From NCBI GenBank assembly GCA_937926105.1, contig CALANS010000028.1, forward strand, positions 124,001 through 188,000: a DNA stretch of 64,000 nucleotides. The letters are read 5' to 3'. Origin of the DNA: an uncultured Actinomycetes bacterium. Its GTDB lineage: Bacteria; Actinomycetota; Actinomycetes; Mycobacteriales; Nakamurellaceae. Of the stretch, positions 47,460-55,548 are shown piece after piece; the stretch's first letter is position 1; every line of letters starts with the position of its first letter. Under the pieces are notes generated by a model. That model worked only from the letters and a program-made list of their open reading frames with translations, was not told the origin of the DNA and searched no databases. A program made the translations under genes and the position numbers.

Positions 47460-49934
47460 GTGAAACCCAGTGTGTCCAGCGTCTTTCGACTGAACGATGC
47501 GGGCGGCGGCAAGGACGACCCGTCGTTGATCGGGGCCGATGCGCAGCATTTCGCGGTACTTGCGACCGCGCTGGAGCACGCCACCGACGACCTGACCGAG
47601 CGGCTGGCCCAGGCGCGGCGGGCACCGGGCGGTGGCGGCCAGGAGGCGATGGAACGCGACCAGGAGATCCATCGACTGACCGCTCGGCTGCGGCTGCTGC
47701 GCCGGTATGGGGTGGATCTGTGCCTGGGCCGGATCGTCGGCCTGGGCGGCGCCGAGCCGGTGTACATCGGGCGGATGGGACTGACCGATGGCTCGGGCCG
47801 ACGGCTCCTGGTGGACTGGCGATCGCCCGTCGCCGAGCCGTTCTTCGGGGCCACCCACGCCAACTCGATGGGACTGGCCAGCCGACGGCGGTATCACTGG
47901 ACGCGGGGCCGGATCACCGACTACTGGGACGAGGTATTCAGCACGGACGAACTCGCCGGCGCCGGCCGGAGGGCGGCGCTGGACGATCAATCGGCGTTCC
48001 TCGCCAGCCTGGGTGCCAGTCGATCACCCCGGATGCGGGACGTGCTGGGCACCATCGCCGCCGACCAGGACGCTATCATCCGGGCCGGGTCGACCGGCGC
48101 GCTGGTGGTGGACGGCGGTCCGGGCACCGGCAAGACCGTCGTCGCGCTGCACCGCACCGCCTACCTGATGTACTCCGACCCGCGGCTCGGGCATCACCGG
48201 GGCGGGGTACTGTTCGTCGGTCCCCACCAGCCCTACCTGGCCTACGTCTCGGACGTGCTGCCCAGCCTGGGCGAGGAGGGCGTGCAGACCTGCACTCTCC
48301 GGGACCTGGTCCCGCAGGGTGCGGGTGCCCGGCCGGAGCCGGATCCCGTGGTGGCGCGATTGAAGTCGTCCGCGCGGATGATGACGGCGATCGAACCGGC
48401 AGTCGCGTTCTACGAGGAACCGCCCACCGAATCGATGTTAGTCGAGACGCCGTGGGCCGAGATCCCGCTGCGCGCAGCGGATTGGGCGGAGGCGTTCGCT
48501 TCACCCGACCCTGGCACGCCGCACAACGAGGCCCGGGACGCCGTCTGGGAGGCGTTGCTGGCGATTCTCGTCGACGCCTACGGCCAGGACGACGATGTAC
48601 CGCCCGAGGTGCTTCGGCGTGCATTGGTGCGTAACCGGGAATTGGTCGGTACCTTCGGCCGGGCCTGGCCGTTGATCGACCCTGCCGACCTGGTCGGCGA
48701 TCTGTGGTCGGTGCCGGCGTATCTGCGTCGGTGTGCTCCCTGGTTGGAACCAGGTGAGGTGCGGGCATTGCAACGCGCCGACCCGCGGGACTGGACGGTC
48801 GCTGATCTTCCCCTGCTGGACGCGGCGTGGCACCGGCTGGGCGACCCCGAGGCCTCGCGACAACGCCGGCGGCGTGCGGCGGCCGACGAAGCCGACCGGA
48901 TACGGATGGCCAGCGTGATCGACGAGGCGATTGCCGCCGACGACTCCGAGATGCTGGTGATGTCCATGCTGCGCGGGGACGATCTGAGGGCCGCCCTGGT
49001 CGATCCGGACGCGGTGCCAGAGGTTGAGCCCGATCGACTGGCCGGGCAGTTCGCTCACATCGTGGTGGACGAGGCCCAGGAGCTCACCGACGCTGAGTGG
49101 CAGATGCTGTTGCTGCGTTGCCCGTCCGGCAGCATGACGATCGTCGGTGACCGCGCGCAGGCTCGGCGGGGATTCGCCGAGTCCTGGCCAGAGCGACTGG
49201 AGCGCGTGGGCCTGCGCGACATCCGAGTGGCGCGACTGGGGATCAACTATCGGACGCCGCAGGAGGTGATGTCCGAGGCGGAGCCGGTGATTCGGGCGGC
49301 GTTGCCGGATGCCAATGTGCCGACCTCGATCCGGGCCAGTGGACTACCCGTGGTGCACGGCCGGGTGGAGGATCTCGATGCCGTGGTAGGCCGCTGGATC
49401 GCGCAGCATTCGGAGGGTGTGGTGTGTGTCATCGCGGAATCGCTGCCCGCGATTGCCGACGCTCACCGAACGACGCAGGCCCTCGGAACTGCTGGCGCCC
49501 TCGGAACTGCTGGCGCCCTCGGGATTGCCGACAGCGCCGGAGCAGCGGCAGCGGTGGGCTCGGCCGGCGGTATCGACGTAGCCGGAGCAGCCGTTGGCGA
49601 CACCGCCGGAGCCGACAATGCGTTCGGCACCGCCCGCGGTGCGGCGAGCACCCGGGTCAGGTGGCTGACCCCCGAGTTGTGCAAGGGGCTGGAGTTCGAC
49701 CTTGTGGTACTGATCGACCCGGATAGGTTCGGCCTTGAAGCGCGCGAAGAGCCTGCCGGGCGTGCGCGTGATGGCATCCCGGGCGCTGTGGATCGTTACG
49801 TCGCCATGACGCGCGCCACTAGCCAGCTGGTGATCCTGACGACCGGACGGCCAACGCCGGTCATCCGTGCCGCTCTGCCCGTGCGACTGCGGGAACCAGC
49901 CCCGAAGTCGGTGACCTGCCCAGGCTCTCATTGA
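47460..49934 (+). CDS. helR: HelR/HelD-like RNA polymerase-recycling ATPase
   Basis: An 824-residue superfamily I (UvrD-like) ATPase without a nuclease part. It begins with an alpha-helical arm (about 25-90), then a HelD-type segment with RIGxxGLTDGSGRRLLVDWRSPVAEPFF-like sequence, Walker A DGGPGTGKTVVALHR (about 218), Walker B VVDEAQELTDAEWQ (about 536), GDRAQ, LGINYRTP and VAMTRAT. HelR proteins remove rifampicin from RNA polymerase in some actinomycetes. The rifamycin element upstream supports this over plain HelD. Residues about 673-730 form an unusual Ala/Gly/Thr-rich insert. GTG 47460 has AGGGGAG upstream; GTG 47433 is an alternative. Confidence 0.85.
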   Translation: MKPSVSSVFRLNDAGGGKDDPSLIGADAQHFAVLATALEHATDDLTERLAQARRAPGGGGQEAMERDQEIHRLTARLRLLRRYGVDLCLGRIVGLGGAEPVYIGRMGLTDGSGRRLLVDWRSPVAEPFFGATHANSMGLASRRRYHWTRGRITDYWDEVFSTDELAGAGRRAALDDQSAFLASLGASRSPRMRDVLGTIAADQDAIIRAGSTGALVVDGGPGTGKTVVALHRTAYLMYSDPRLGHHRGGVLFVGPHQPYLAYVSDVLPSLGEEGVQTCTLRDLVPQGAGARPEPDPVVARLKSSARMMTAIEPAVAFYEEPPTESMLVETPWAEIPLRAADWAEAFASPDPGTPHNEARDAVWEALLAILVDAYGQDDDVPPEVLRRALVRNRELVGTFGRAWPLIDPADLVGDLWSVPAYLRRCAPWLEPGEVRALQRADPRDWTVADLPLLDAAWHRLGDPEASRQRRRRAAADEADRIRMASVIDEAIAADDSEMLVMSMLRGDDLRAALVDPDAVPEVEPDRLAGQFAHIVVDEAQELTDAEWQMLLLRCPSGSMTIVGDRAQARRGFAESWPERLERVGLRDIRVARLGINYRTPQEVMSEAEPVIRAALPDANVPTSIRASGLPVVHGRVEDLDAVVGRWIAQHSEGVVCVIAESLPAIADAHRTTQALGTAGALGTAGALGIADSAGAAAAVGSAGGIDVAGAAVGDTAGADNAFGTARGAASTRVRWLTPELCKGLEFDLVVLIDPDRFGLEAREEPAGRARDGIPGAVDRYVAMTRATSQLVILTTGRPTPVIRAALPVRLREPAPKSVTCPGSH
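49485..49535 (+). repeat. 18-bp tandem repeat inside the HelR-like gene
   Basis: GCCCTCGGAACTGCTGGC is repeated two full times and then partly, in frame, giving ALGTAGALGTAGALG. The repeat sits in an Ala/Gly-rich surface insert and looks like a recent expansion. Confidence 0.7.
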
Positions 49935-49965
49935 CGGAGGCCGTCCGGCACGACACCAGCACCGC

Positions 49966-51603
49966 TCACTGTCTGCTGATGGTGGTGAGCAGATCGGGGA
50001 GGTGGAAGTGTGTGTTGCGGCGAGGTTTTCGTGTCGGGTCGATGTGCGGGGGTGGGATGAACCGGGGCCGTCCACCGCCTGGGTCGGGGTCGACGCGCCA
50101 TCGGCCTTGGTGGATCAGCACGTGATGCCGTCGGCACAGCAGGACTCCGTTGCTGATATCGGTGGCGCCGCCGTGGGACCACCAGATGAGGTGGTGGACC
50201 TCGCACCACGCCGGTGGAATGTCGCAGCCGGGGAAGGCGCATCCCTTGTCCCGGGTGGTGACGGCGCGGCGCTGCGCCGCGGTGAACAGTCGCATCGCAC
50301 GGCCCTGGTCCAGCACCACCGACTCGCCGCCCAGGACCTGCGGAATGATCGCCGCGTCACAGGCCAGTAGCCGGGCGGTGGCGGGGTCGGTGACCCCGCC
50401 GTAGTCGAACCAGCCGCACCCGCGGCGCGATCCGGAACCCGAACCCGAACCCGAGCCGGTGCTGGGGCCCGAGCCGCCGCGTGCTGGGGTACCGGAGTTG
50501 CCCGCGCAGTCGGCGCCCTGGCCGGGCCGGCCGGCGCGGGGGTGGGGACGGGTGTGGATGGTGGGGTGGCCGAGTAGGTCGTCCAAGCCGATGGTGACAA
50601 CCACCTGCGGGCGAACGCCGCCGTCTTTCGGCCCGGCTCCAGCGGTGAGGTAGCGGTGCAGGATTTCGGCGAACGCGTGTGCGCGACGCAGCGGCGCCGG
50701 CCGCGGGCCCGGGGTGTTCTCGTCGAGGGGTTTCGGCGTGGATAGCGCCTCGATCGCGACCTGGAGGTGTTCGGCGGTCAGCGGGTCTGCCAACCCGCGG
50801 TACGGGGTCAGCCCGTCCCGGCGGCGCCGGCCGATGTGGAGCTCGGCCCGGTCTGCGGCGTCTTTGCCGGTCAGGGTGCCGTCCGGGTCTACTCGTAGCA
50901 GGATTTGGTCGGCGACCTGGCGTAGCCCGTTCGCGTCTCGCATTCGTGCCTGCTCGTGCAGGGCCGCCTGGCAGGCAGCCCTGGTGTGTTGGTCGACCTC
51001 GGCTGGGACCTTGGCCCAGCAGTCGGTGATCACCTTGGCGTGTCGGTCGGAGAAGGCGCCGGCATCGACGCCGCGCAGCAGCTCCGGCATGGCGGGCGGA
51101 ATCGTGACGCCGCTGAGGTTGTCCCGGGGCAGGGACGCCTGGGCGGCGGCGACCCTGGCCCGGGCGTCGGCGATGGTGAGGTTCAGGGCGTCGTGTAGCA
51201 GGTGCGCCGCCGACCGGGCATCGAGCATGCCGGCCAGGCCACGCTGATCGATTTCTCCGGCCAGTCGGACCTGTATCCCGTACCCGGTGCGCAGCGCGGC
51301 CTCGACCTGACGGGCCAGGCCAAGCAGATCCGCCTGGCCCAGCGCCCACAGCGGCAGGCCGCGCAGGTCGGCGAGCGCGGTGCTGATGGCGCAGACCCGG
51401 TCTCGGGCCGCGGTCAGGGCCGCGGACACGGCGGCGGGATCGTCCGCGGACACCGTGCCGGACACGTCCACCCCGGTGCCCCGGCTGGGGTGGGACATGC
51501 CCGCGCACCGGTCGGCATCCACCGCCGTAACGACGCCCACCCCGCCGGCGTCGTCACCGATCAGCCGACCCGCGCTGCTGGATGGCTGCTCCAATCCACT
51601 CAT
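49966..51603 (-). CDS. DUF222/HNH endonuclease domain protein
   Basis: A 545-residue protein of the family known in mycobacteria as the 13E12 repeat family, present in many copies in actinomycetes. DUF222 occupies about residues 75-330 (ARDRVCAISTALADLRGLPLWALG to ADPLTAEHLQVAIEAL). A Gly/Ser low-complexity linker (about 375-400) precedes the HNH nuclease part with GCAFPGCDIPPAWCEVHHLIWWSHGGATDISNGVLLCRRHHVLIH, which has the Cys pairs and HH/N/H residues intact. Biological role unsettled. ATG 51603 sits 7 bases after a TACAGT box, fitting a leaderless start. Confidence 0.9.
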   Translation of the reverse strand: MSGLEQPSSSAGRLIGDDAGGVGVVTAVDADRCAGMSHPSRGTGVDVSGTVSADDPAAVSAALTAARDRVCAISTALADLRGLPLWALGQADLLGLARQVEAALRTGYGIQVRLAGEIDQRGLAGMLDARSAAHLLHDALNLTIADARARVAAAQASLPRDNLSGVTIPPAMPELLRGVDAGAFSDRHAKVITDCWAKVPAEVDQHTRAACQAALHEQARMRDANGLRQVADQILLRVDPDGTLTGKDAADRAELHIGRRRRDGLTPYRGLADPLTAEHLQVAIEALSTPKPLDENTPGPRPAPLRRAHAFAEILHRYLTAGAGPKDGGVRPQVVVTIGLDDLLGHPTIHTRPHPRAGRPGQGADCAGNSGTPARGGSGPSTGSGSGSGSGSRRGCGWFDYGGVTDPATARLLACDAAIIPQVLGGESVVLDQGRAMRLFTAAQRRAVTTRDKGCAFPGCDIPPAWCEVHHLIWWSHGGATDISNGVLLCRRHHVLIHQGRWRVDPDPGGGRPRFIPPPHIDPTRKPRRNTHFHLPDLLTTISRQ

Positions 51604-51728
51604 ACCGACGACTGTACGATGAAGGTACGACAGTCAGGTCCAGATCCGGGCTGTGCACTTGGCCCGGCTGGCCCAGCGGCCGTGCGACGCGGCTCGCACC
51701 GACCGTCATCCGCAGGCAAGATCGGAAT
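51604..51728. promoter_or_regulatory. Divergent promoter region of HNH and MOSC genes
   Basis: On the minus strand TACAGT (51611-51616) lies 7 bases before the HNH ATG. On the plus strand TACGAT (51615-51620) is a possible -10 box for the MOSC gene. The two boxes overlap within an imperfect palindrome (GACTGTAC ... GTACGACAGTC). Confidence 0.4.
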
Positions 51729-52328
51729 ATGAGTCCTCGGGTGCTCGCGGTCAGTCGCGACGGAATCCATCGCTTCAGCAAGACTCCCCGTGCCGCGATC
51801 GGGCTCGTCGAAGGCATGGGCGTGGCCGGCGATGCGCACGCCGGAACCCTGGTGCAGCACCGCTCGCGGGTCCGTCGTGACCCCAACCAGCCGAACCTGC
51901 GTCAGGTCCACCTGTTGCAGGCCGACCTGCTCGACGAAGCCCGTGCCGCCGGGCACCAGGTCGGTCCCGGCGGGCTCGGGGAGAACATTCTCACCGCGGA
52001 GCTGGATCTGCTCTCGCTGCCGACCGACACCCGGCTTCGCATCGGCGAGGCGGTCGTCCGGATCACCGGGCTGCGCAACCCCTGTCGGCAGATCGACGAC
52101 TTCTCGGCCGGCCTGCTCAGGCTCGTGGTGGCTCGCGTCGATGGCCGCCCCTCGGGCTCGGCGGTCACTCTCGGCCCGACCGGGGGAGCGGAGTCGATTG
52201 ACGGGGTCGGCATCGTGCGTCGGGCCGGGGTCATGGCGGTGGTCGAACGCGGCGGCGAGGTCCGGCCGGGCATGGCCATCGACGTGGACCTGCCCGACCC
52301 CCCGCACCGCCCCCTGACGCCGGTGTAG
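51729..52328 (+). CDS. MOSC domain protein
   Basis: A 199-residue single-domain MOSC protein. Family segments: GVAGDAHAG, RQVHLLQADLLDE, VGPGGLGENILT, RIGEAVVRITGLRNPCRQIDDF with the conserved Cys in the NPC motif, and GVMAVVERGGEVRPGM. MOSC domains handle molybdenum-cofactor-bound sulfur; stand-alone members resemble YiiM, which reduces N-hydroxylated compounds. ATG 51729 has a weak ribosome binding site; earlier in-frame starts exist but the family similarity begins here. Independent of the downstream AspRS gene, which has its own promoter. Confidence 0.9.
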   Translation: MSPRVLAVSRDGIHRFSKTPRAAIGLVEGMGVAGDAHAGTLVQHRSRVRRDPNQPNLRQVHLLQADLLDEARAAGHQVGPGGLGENILTAELDLLSLPTDTRLRIGEAVVRITGLRNPCRQIDDFSAGLLRLVVARVDGRPSGSAVTLGPTGGAESIDGVGIVRRAGVMAVVERGGEVRPGMAIDVDLPDPPHRPLTPV

Positions 52329-52633
52329 GGCACGACGGCTGCCGGATGTCACGACGGAGCGCGGCAGATCCGATCGACCCGCCGTCGCCCATCCGGCCCA
52401 CGTCGCTCGCCGCGCGGAAATACCGTTGACGGCCAGGGGGCCCCACGGTCTAGCCTCGGCCCCGACAGCCGTCGAGGACTGACGACCCTCGGGCCGCGCG
52501 GGATTCGGCCCGGCAGGCGGCCGTCCGCGCGTCACGGCGTACCGACGAGAGGCCGATCAGTCGGCAAAGGTGTGGTGGCACAGCGACTTGGCCCCCGCCC
52601 ACACCTCCAGGGCTCCCGCCGCCTGGAGGAACG
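52329..52633 (+). other. Intergenic region holding the AspRS promoter and T-box leader
   Basis: No gene is supported. TTGACG (52426-52431) and TAGCCT (52451-52456), 19 bases apart, form a plausible promoter with transcription start near 52463. The remaining about 170 bases are a structured leader described separately. Confidence 0.6.
52463..52633 (+). ncRNA. Candidate translational T-box leader of the AspRS gene
   Basis: A probable stem III (GCCGA/TCGGC, 52552-52565) is followed after two bases by an antisequestrator: arm AGGTGTGG (52568-52575), 7-base bulge TGGCACA (52576-52582), inner helix GCG/CGC (52583-52585 with 52596-52598), closing arm CCACACCT (52599-52606). The bulge starts TGGC, complementary to the GCCA end expected of uncharged tRNA-Asp or tRNA-Asn (discriminator G). 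CCTCCAGG (52604-52611) can instead pair with CCTGGAGG (52622-52629), hiding the ribosome binding site; the two folds share bases 52604-52606 and exclude each other. A 6-bp hairpin at 52472-52492 shows two GAC triplets in its loop, candidates for the Asp specifier, but stem I is not securely resolved. Confidence 0.72.
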
Positions 52634-53962
52634 ATGAGACCACCCACCTCACCCGCAGTGACACCTGCCCGCACCCTGGCCGCCGACCTGGCCACCACCG
52701 CACCCGGAACGCCGGTGACCCTGATGGGCCACGTCCATCGCCGGCGCGAACTGTCCTCGGTGGCGTTCGTGATCCTGCGCGACCGATCCGGGCTGGCCCA
52801 AATAGTGCTACACCCAGAAGAGGTGCCGCCCGGAGGCCTGCCGCCGGAGGAGACCGCCGTCCGGATTACCGGTGTCGCCGCCCGGAACGTCCAGGCGCCC
52901 GGTGGCTTCGAGCTCGTGACGCCGACCATATCGGCTCTGACCGAACCCGCGCACACCCCACCGGTCGAGCTGTGGCGCCCCACCCTGCCGGCGAGCCTGC
53001 CGACGCTGCTGGACCATGCCCCGGTCGCCTGGCGGCACCCGAGGCAACGCGCCCACTGGGAACTGGCGGCGGCCAGCCTCCGCGGCTTCCGGAGCGCCCT
53101 GAACGCAGCAGGGTTTACCGAGGTGTGCACTCCGAAACTTGTTGCCTCGGCGACGGAGTCGGGCGCGAACGTGTTTCCGGTGGACTACTTCGGCCGGCCC
53201 GCCTACCTTGCCCAGAGCCCGCAGTTCTACAAGCAGCAGCTGGTCGGGGTCTTCGAGCGGGTCTACGAGGTGGGGCCGGTGTTCCGCGCCGAGCCGCACG
53301 ACACCGCCCGCCATATGGCCGAGTATGTCTCGCTGGACGTCGAACTCGGCTTCGTGCACGACCACCGGGACGTGCTGGCCGTGCTGCGTGACGTGCTTGC
53401 CGGGATGCTCGCCGGCATCGCCGGACACGCGGCGGACGCCCTGGACCGGCTCGGCATCACGCTACCCACGATTCCCGACCAGATACCGGTTGTCCACTTC
53501 GCCGAGGCTCTGGCGTTGGTGGGCGCACCGGCCGACGCCGCGGACCTCGCACCGGACCACGAACGTGCCCTCGGCATCTGGGCCCAGGACACATTCGGCG
53601 CCGAGGTGCTGGCCGTCGAGGGATATCCGCTGCGCAAGCGGCCCTTCTACACGCACGGGTGGACTGGCCGACCGATCGACGGTGGACCGTGGACCAATAG
53701 CTTCGACGTGATCTTCCGAGGCCTGGAATTGGTCACGGGCGGGCAGCGGCTGCACCGGTACGCCGACTACGTCGCCGCCATCCGGTCCCGCGGGGAGGCC
53801 CCGGAAACGTATGCGCCGTACCTGCAAGCGTTCCGGCACGGTATGCCGCCGCACGGTGGCTTTGCCATTGGCCTGGAGCGCTGGGTCGCCCGGCTGGTCG
53901 ACGCTGCGAACATTCGCGAGGTGACGCTGTTCCCGCGGGACCTGCACCGGCTCTCCCCGTGA
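52634..53962 (+). CDS. aspS: Archaeal-type aspartyl-tRNA synthetase (aspartate--tRNA(Asp/Asn) ligase)
   Basis: A 442-residue class IIb synthetase of the compact archaeal type. N-terminal anticodon-binding OB fold (about 15-115, TLMGHVHRRRELSSVAFVILRD), then the catalytic core: PKLVASATESGANVFPVDYFG, AQSPQFYKQQLV, motif 2 VYEVGPVFRAEPHDTARHMAEYVSLDVE, and motif 3 GFAIGLERWVARL, ending LFPRDLHRLSP. It lacks the GAD insertion of ordinary bacterial AspRS, so it is probably non-discriminating or a second AspRS; whether a bacterial-type copy exists elsewhere cannot be seen here. The start is fixed by GGAGGA four bases upstream, which is also the sequestered part of the T-box leader. Confidence 0.93.
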   Translation: MRPPTSPAVTPARTLAADLATTAPGTPVTLMGHVHRRRELSSVAFVILRDRSGLAQIVLHPEEVPPGGLPPEETAVRITGVAARNVQAPGGFELVTPTISALTEPAHTPPVELWRPTLPASLPTLLDHAPVAWRHPRQRAHWELAAASLRGFRSALNAAGFTEVCTPKLVASATESGANVFPVDYFGRPAYLAQSPQFYKQQLVGVFERVYEVGPVFRAEPHDTARHMAEYVSLDVELGFVHDHRDVLAVLRDVLAGMLAGIAGHAADALDRLGITLPTIPDQIPVVHFAEALALVGAPADAADLAPDHERALGIWAQDTFGAEVLAVEGYPLRKRPFYTHGWTGRPIDGGPWTNSFDVIFRGLELVTGGQRLHRYADYVAAIRSRGEAPETYAPYLQAFRHGMPPHGGFAIGLERWVARLVDAANIREVTLFPRDLHRLSP

Positions 53963-54030
53963 CGGTCATCGTGCCATGCGACGGTGGCGCTCCGCGCTAC
54001 CACCAGGAAATCAGCGCATCCTCGGTGAGT

Positions 54031-55278
54031 TCACACTCCTAGACATCCGATCGGGATGACGTGGACGCCGTCTGCACGGAGGCCGCCGGTGCCCGTGCTG
54101 GTAATGACACCGAGGCAGGCGGGTTCACCATGGCGTGTCTTGTCGACATTGGCGCTGAACTTCAGCAGGGCGGCCGCGCCGTTGTCAACATGACGGGGAT
54201 TGAGTTTGACCTCGAAGGCGGCCCACTTGTTGTCGTTGATCGAGACGACTGCGTCTACTTCGTTGCCGTTGCTGTCCCGCCAGGAGTCGACGGTACCGCG
54301 ATGCGGCTGAGCGAGGATTCTGAGATCACGAATGACGAGAGCTTCGAAGTGGTACCCCGTGGCGCGCGGATCAGCTCGTAACTCGGCACTGCCAATGCCG
54401 AGTGACGCGGGACCCAGTGAGGGATCGACGAAGTAGCGAGCCTCTGCGGTGCGAAGCGGGGTCTTGGAGCGCATGTGCGGTCGCCATGCCGCGGAGTTGT
54501 CAGTGAGGCGAAGCCGCTCCATAGTGTCGAGATAGCTGCCAATTGTCTCGGCCGAGAGCGACCGCGAATCGCCGGCGACGTCTTTTGCAAGCTCGGTCTG
54601 CTTCACGGCTTGGCCGACGTTGCGCGCCAGCGAAGCGAACAGGCGCCTCAAGTTGCGCGGGTTGCGGCGGTGTCCCATCGCGGGCATGTCGACCTCGATG
54701 ACTTGATCGAGGTACCCCTGGAGCCAGTCGCGGGCAGCGTCTTCGGGCCAGTCGGTAATCTCTGGCCAGCCTCCGATAACGATTCGCCGGAGCAGTTCGT
54801 CGAAGGTCAGATGGGTTCCGAGACCGGTTTGCCTTTCTCCGGCCAACAGCGCGGCGAAGGACATCTCGCCATTGGAGTGGCCGCTCTCGTAAAGGCTCAT
54901 AGGTCGCATCTGGAGCGTCCCGAATCGTCCCGCACCCGAGTGACGGCTGGCGTCGTCGCGGGGCCGGGCCGATCCGGTGAGGATGAAGTTGCCCATGGAA
55001 CGGTGATCGTCGACTTCACGACGGATGCGATTCCAGATCGTCGGTTCGAGCTGCCACTCGTCGAAGAGGATGGGAGGCTCGCCGGCGAACAGTGCGTCAG
55101 GGTCGAGCACAACCTGGGATCGGGCGGCGTCATCGGCGTCGAAGCGGATGATCGTTCGAGCGACCTGGGACGAGGTCTCGGTCTTGCCGCATGCCTTCGG
55201 CCCTTCGATGAGCACTGCGCCGTGAGCACGGCGCAGGCGGGTGAGCTCGCTGTCGGCGATGCGGGGACGGTAGACCAT
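54031..55278 (-). CDS. AAA ATPase with DUF4143
   Basis: A 415-residue ATPase of the AAA_14/DUF4143 type. N-terminal P-loop AVLIEGPKACGKTETS, Walker B ILFDEWQLEP, FILTGSA (sensor), MSLYESG, then the DUF4143 half with RRLFASLARNVGQ, SYLDTMERL, RYFVDPSLGPASLG, GYHFEALVIRDLRI and a nuclease-like EVDAVVSINDNKWAAFEVKL. These proteins are of unknown role, common in accessory DNA, and often suspected in defence or toxin-type systems. Base composition is visibly less GC-rich than the neighbours, suggesting transfer. TAGGCT lies six bases before the ATG and no ribosome binding site is seen, so it is probably leaderless. Confidence 0.9.
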   Translation of the reverse strand: MVYRPRIADSELTRLRRAHGAVLIEGPKACGKTETSSQVARTIIRFDADDAARSQVVLDPDALFAGEPPILFDEWQLEPTIWNRIRREVDDHRSMGNFILTGSARPRDDASRHSGAGRFGTLQMRPMSLYESGHSNGEMSFAALLAGERQTGLGTHLTFDELLRRIVIGGWPEITDWPEDAARDWLQGYLDQVIEVDMPAMGHRRNPRNLRRLFASLARNVGQAVKQTELAKDVAGDSRSLSAETIGSYLDTMERLRLTDNSAAWRPHMRSKTPLRTAEARYFVDPSLGPASLGIGSAELRADPRATGYHFEALVIRDLRILAQPHRGTVDSWRDSNGNEVDAVVSINDNKWAAFEVKLNPRHVDNGAAALLKFSANVDKTRHGEPACLGVITSTGTGGLRADGVHVIPIGCLGV

Positions 55279-55548
55279 GTGACTAGCCTATCGTTCGCAT
55301 GGATTTGAAACCCAGGATTCGCATAGAACGAAACCGGCGTTGTGAATAATCTCAAGCCAGTGTTTTGCACCTCAGGCGGGGTCAGATTCCCGCGCCGAAC
55401 GCTCTACCCGGGTTGAGGCCCCGGCGGCATGATGGCCGCTCTCGCCCGCCGTGGCCGGTTTGGACCGTGTCACCGGCGCGGAGGGCATCCCACCCTCTCT
55501 GCCCTCACAGTAGGAACCCCGCTGCGCCTCTCGGCTGAGTGAGTGGGC
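55279..55548. other. Intergenic region between the ATPase and fprA
   Basis: 270 bases without a supported gene. The left 100 bases are AT-richer, matching the ATPase gene, and may mark the edge of an acquired segment. TAGGCT (minus strand, 55285-55290) is the likely -10 box of the ATPase gene. No attachment-site repeat or tRNA was recognised. Confidence 0.5.

Noticed and set aside
50400..50470. Short repeats resembling an array in the HNH gene
   Set aside because: They encode the Gly/Ser linker (GSGSGSGS) of the DUF222-HNH protein, with no spacer structure of a CRISPR array.
51615..51732. Small ORF starting at about 51619 that overlaps the MOSC start
   Set aside because: No family-like sequence and no ribosome binding site; more likely the untranslated leader of the MOSC gene.
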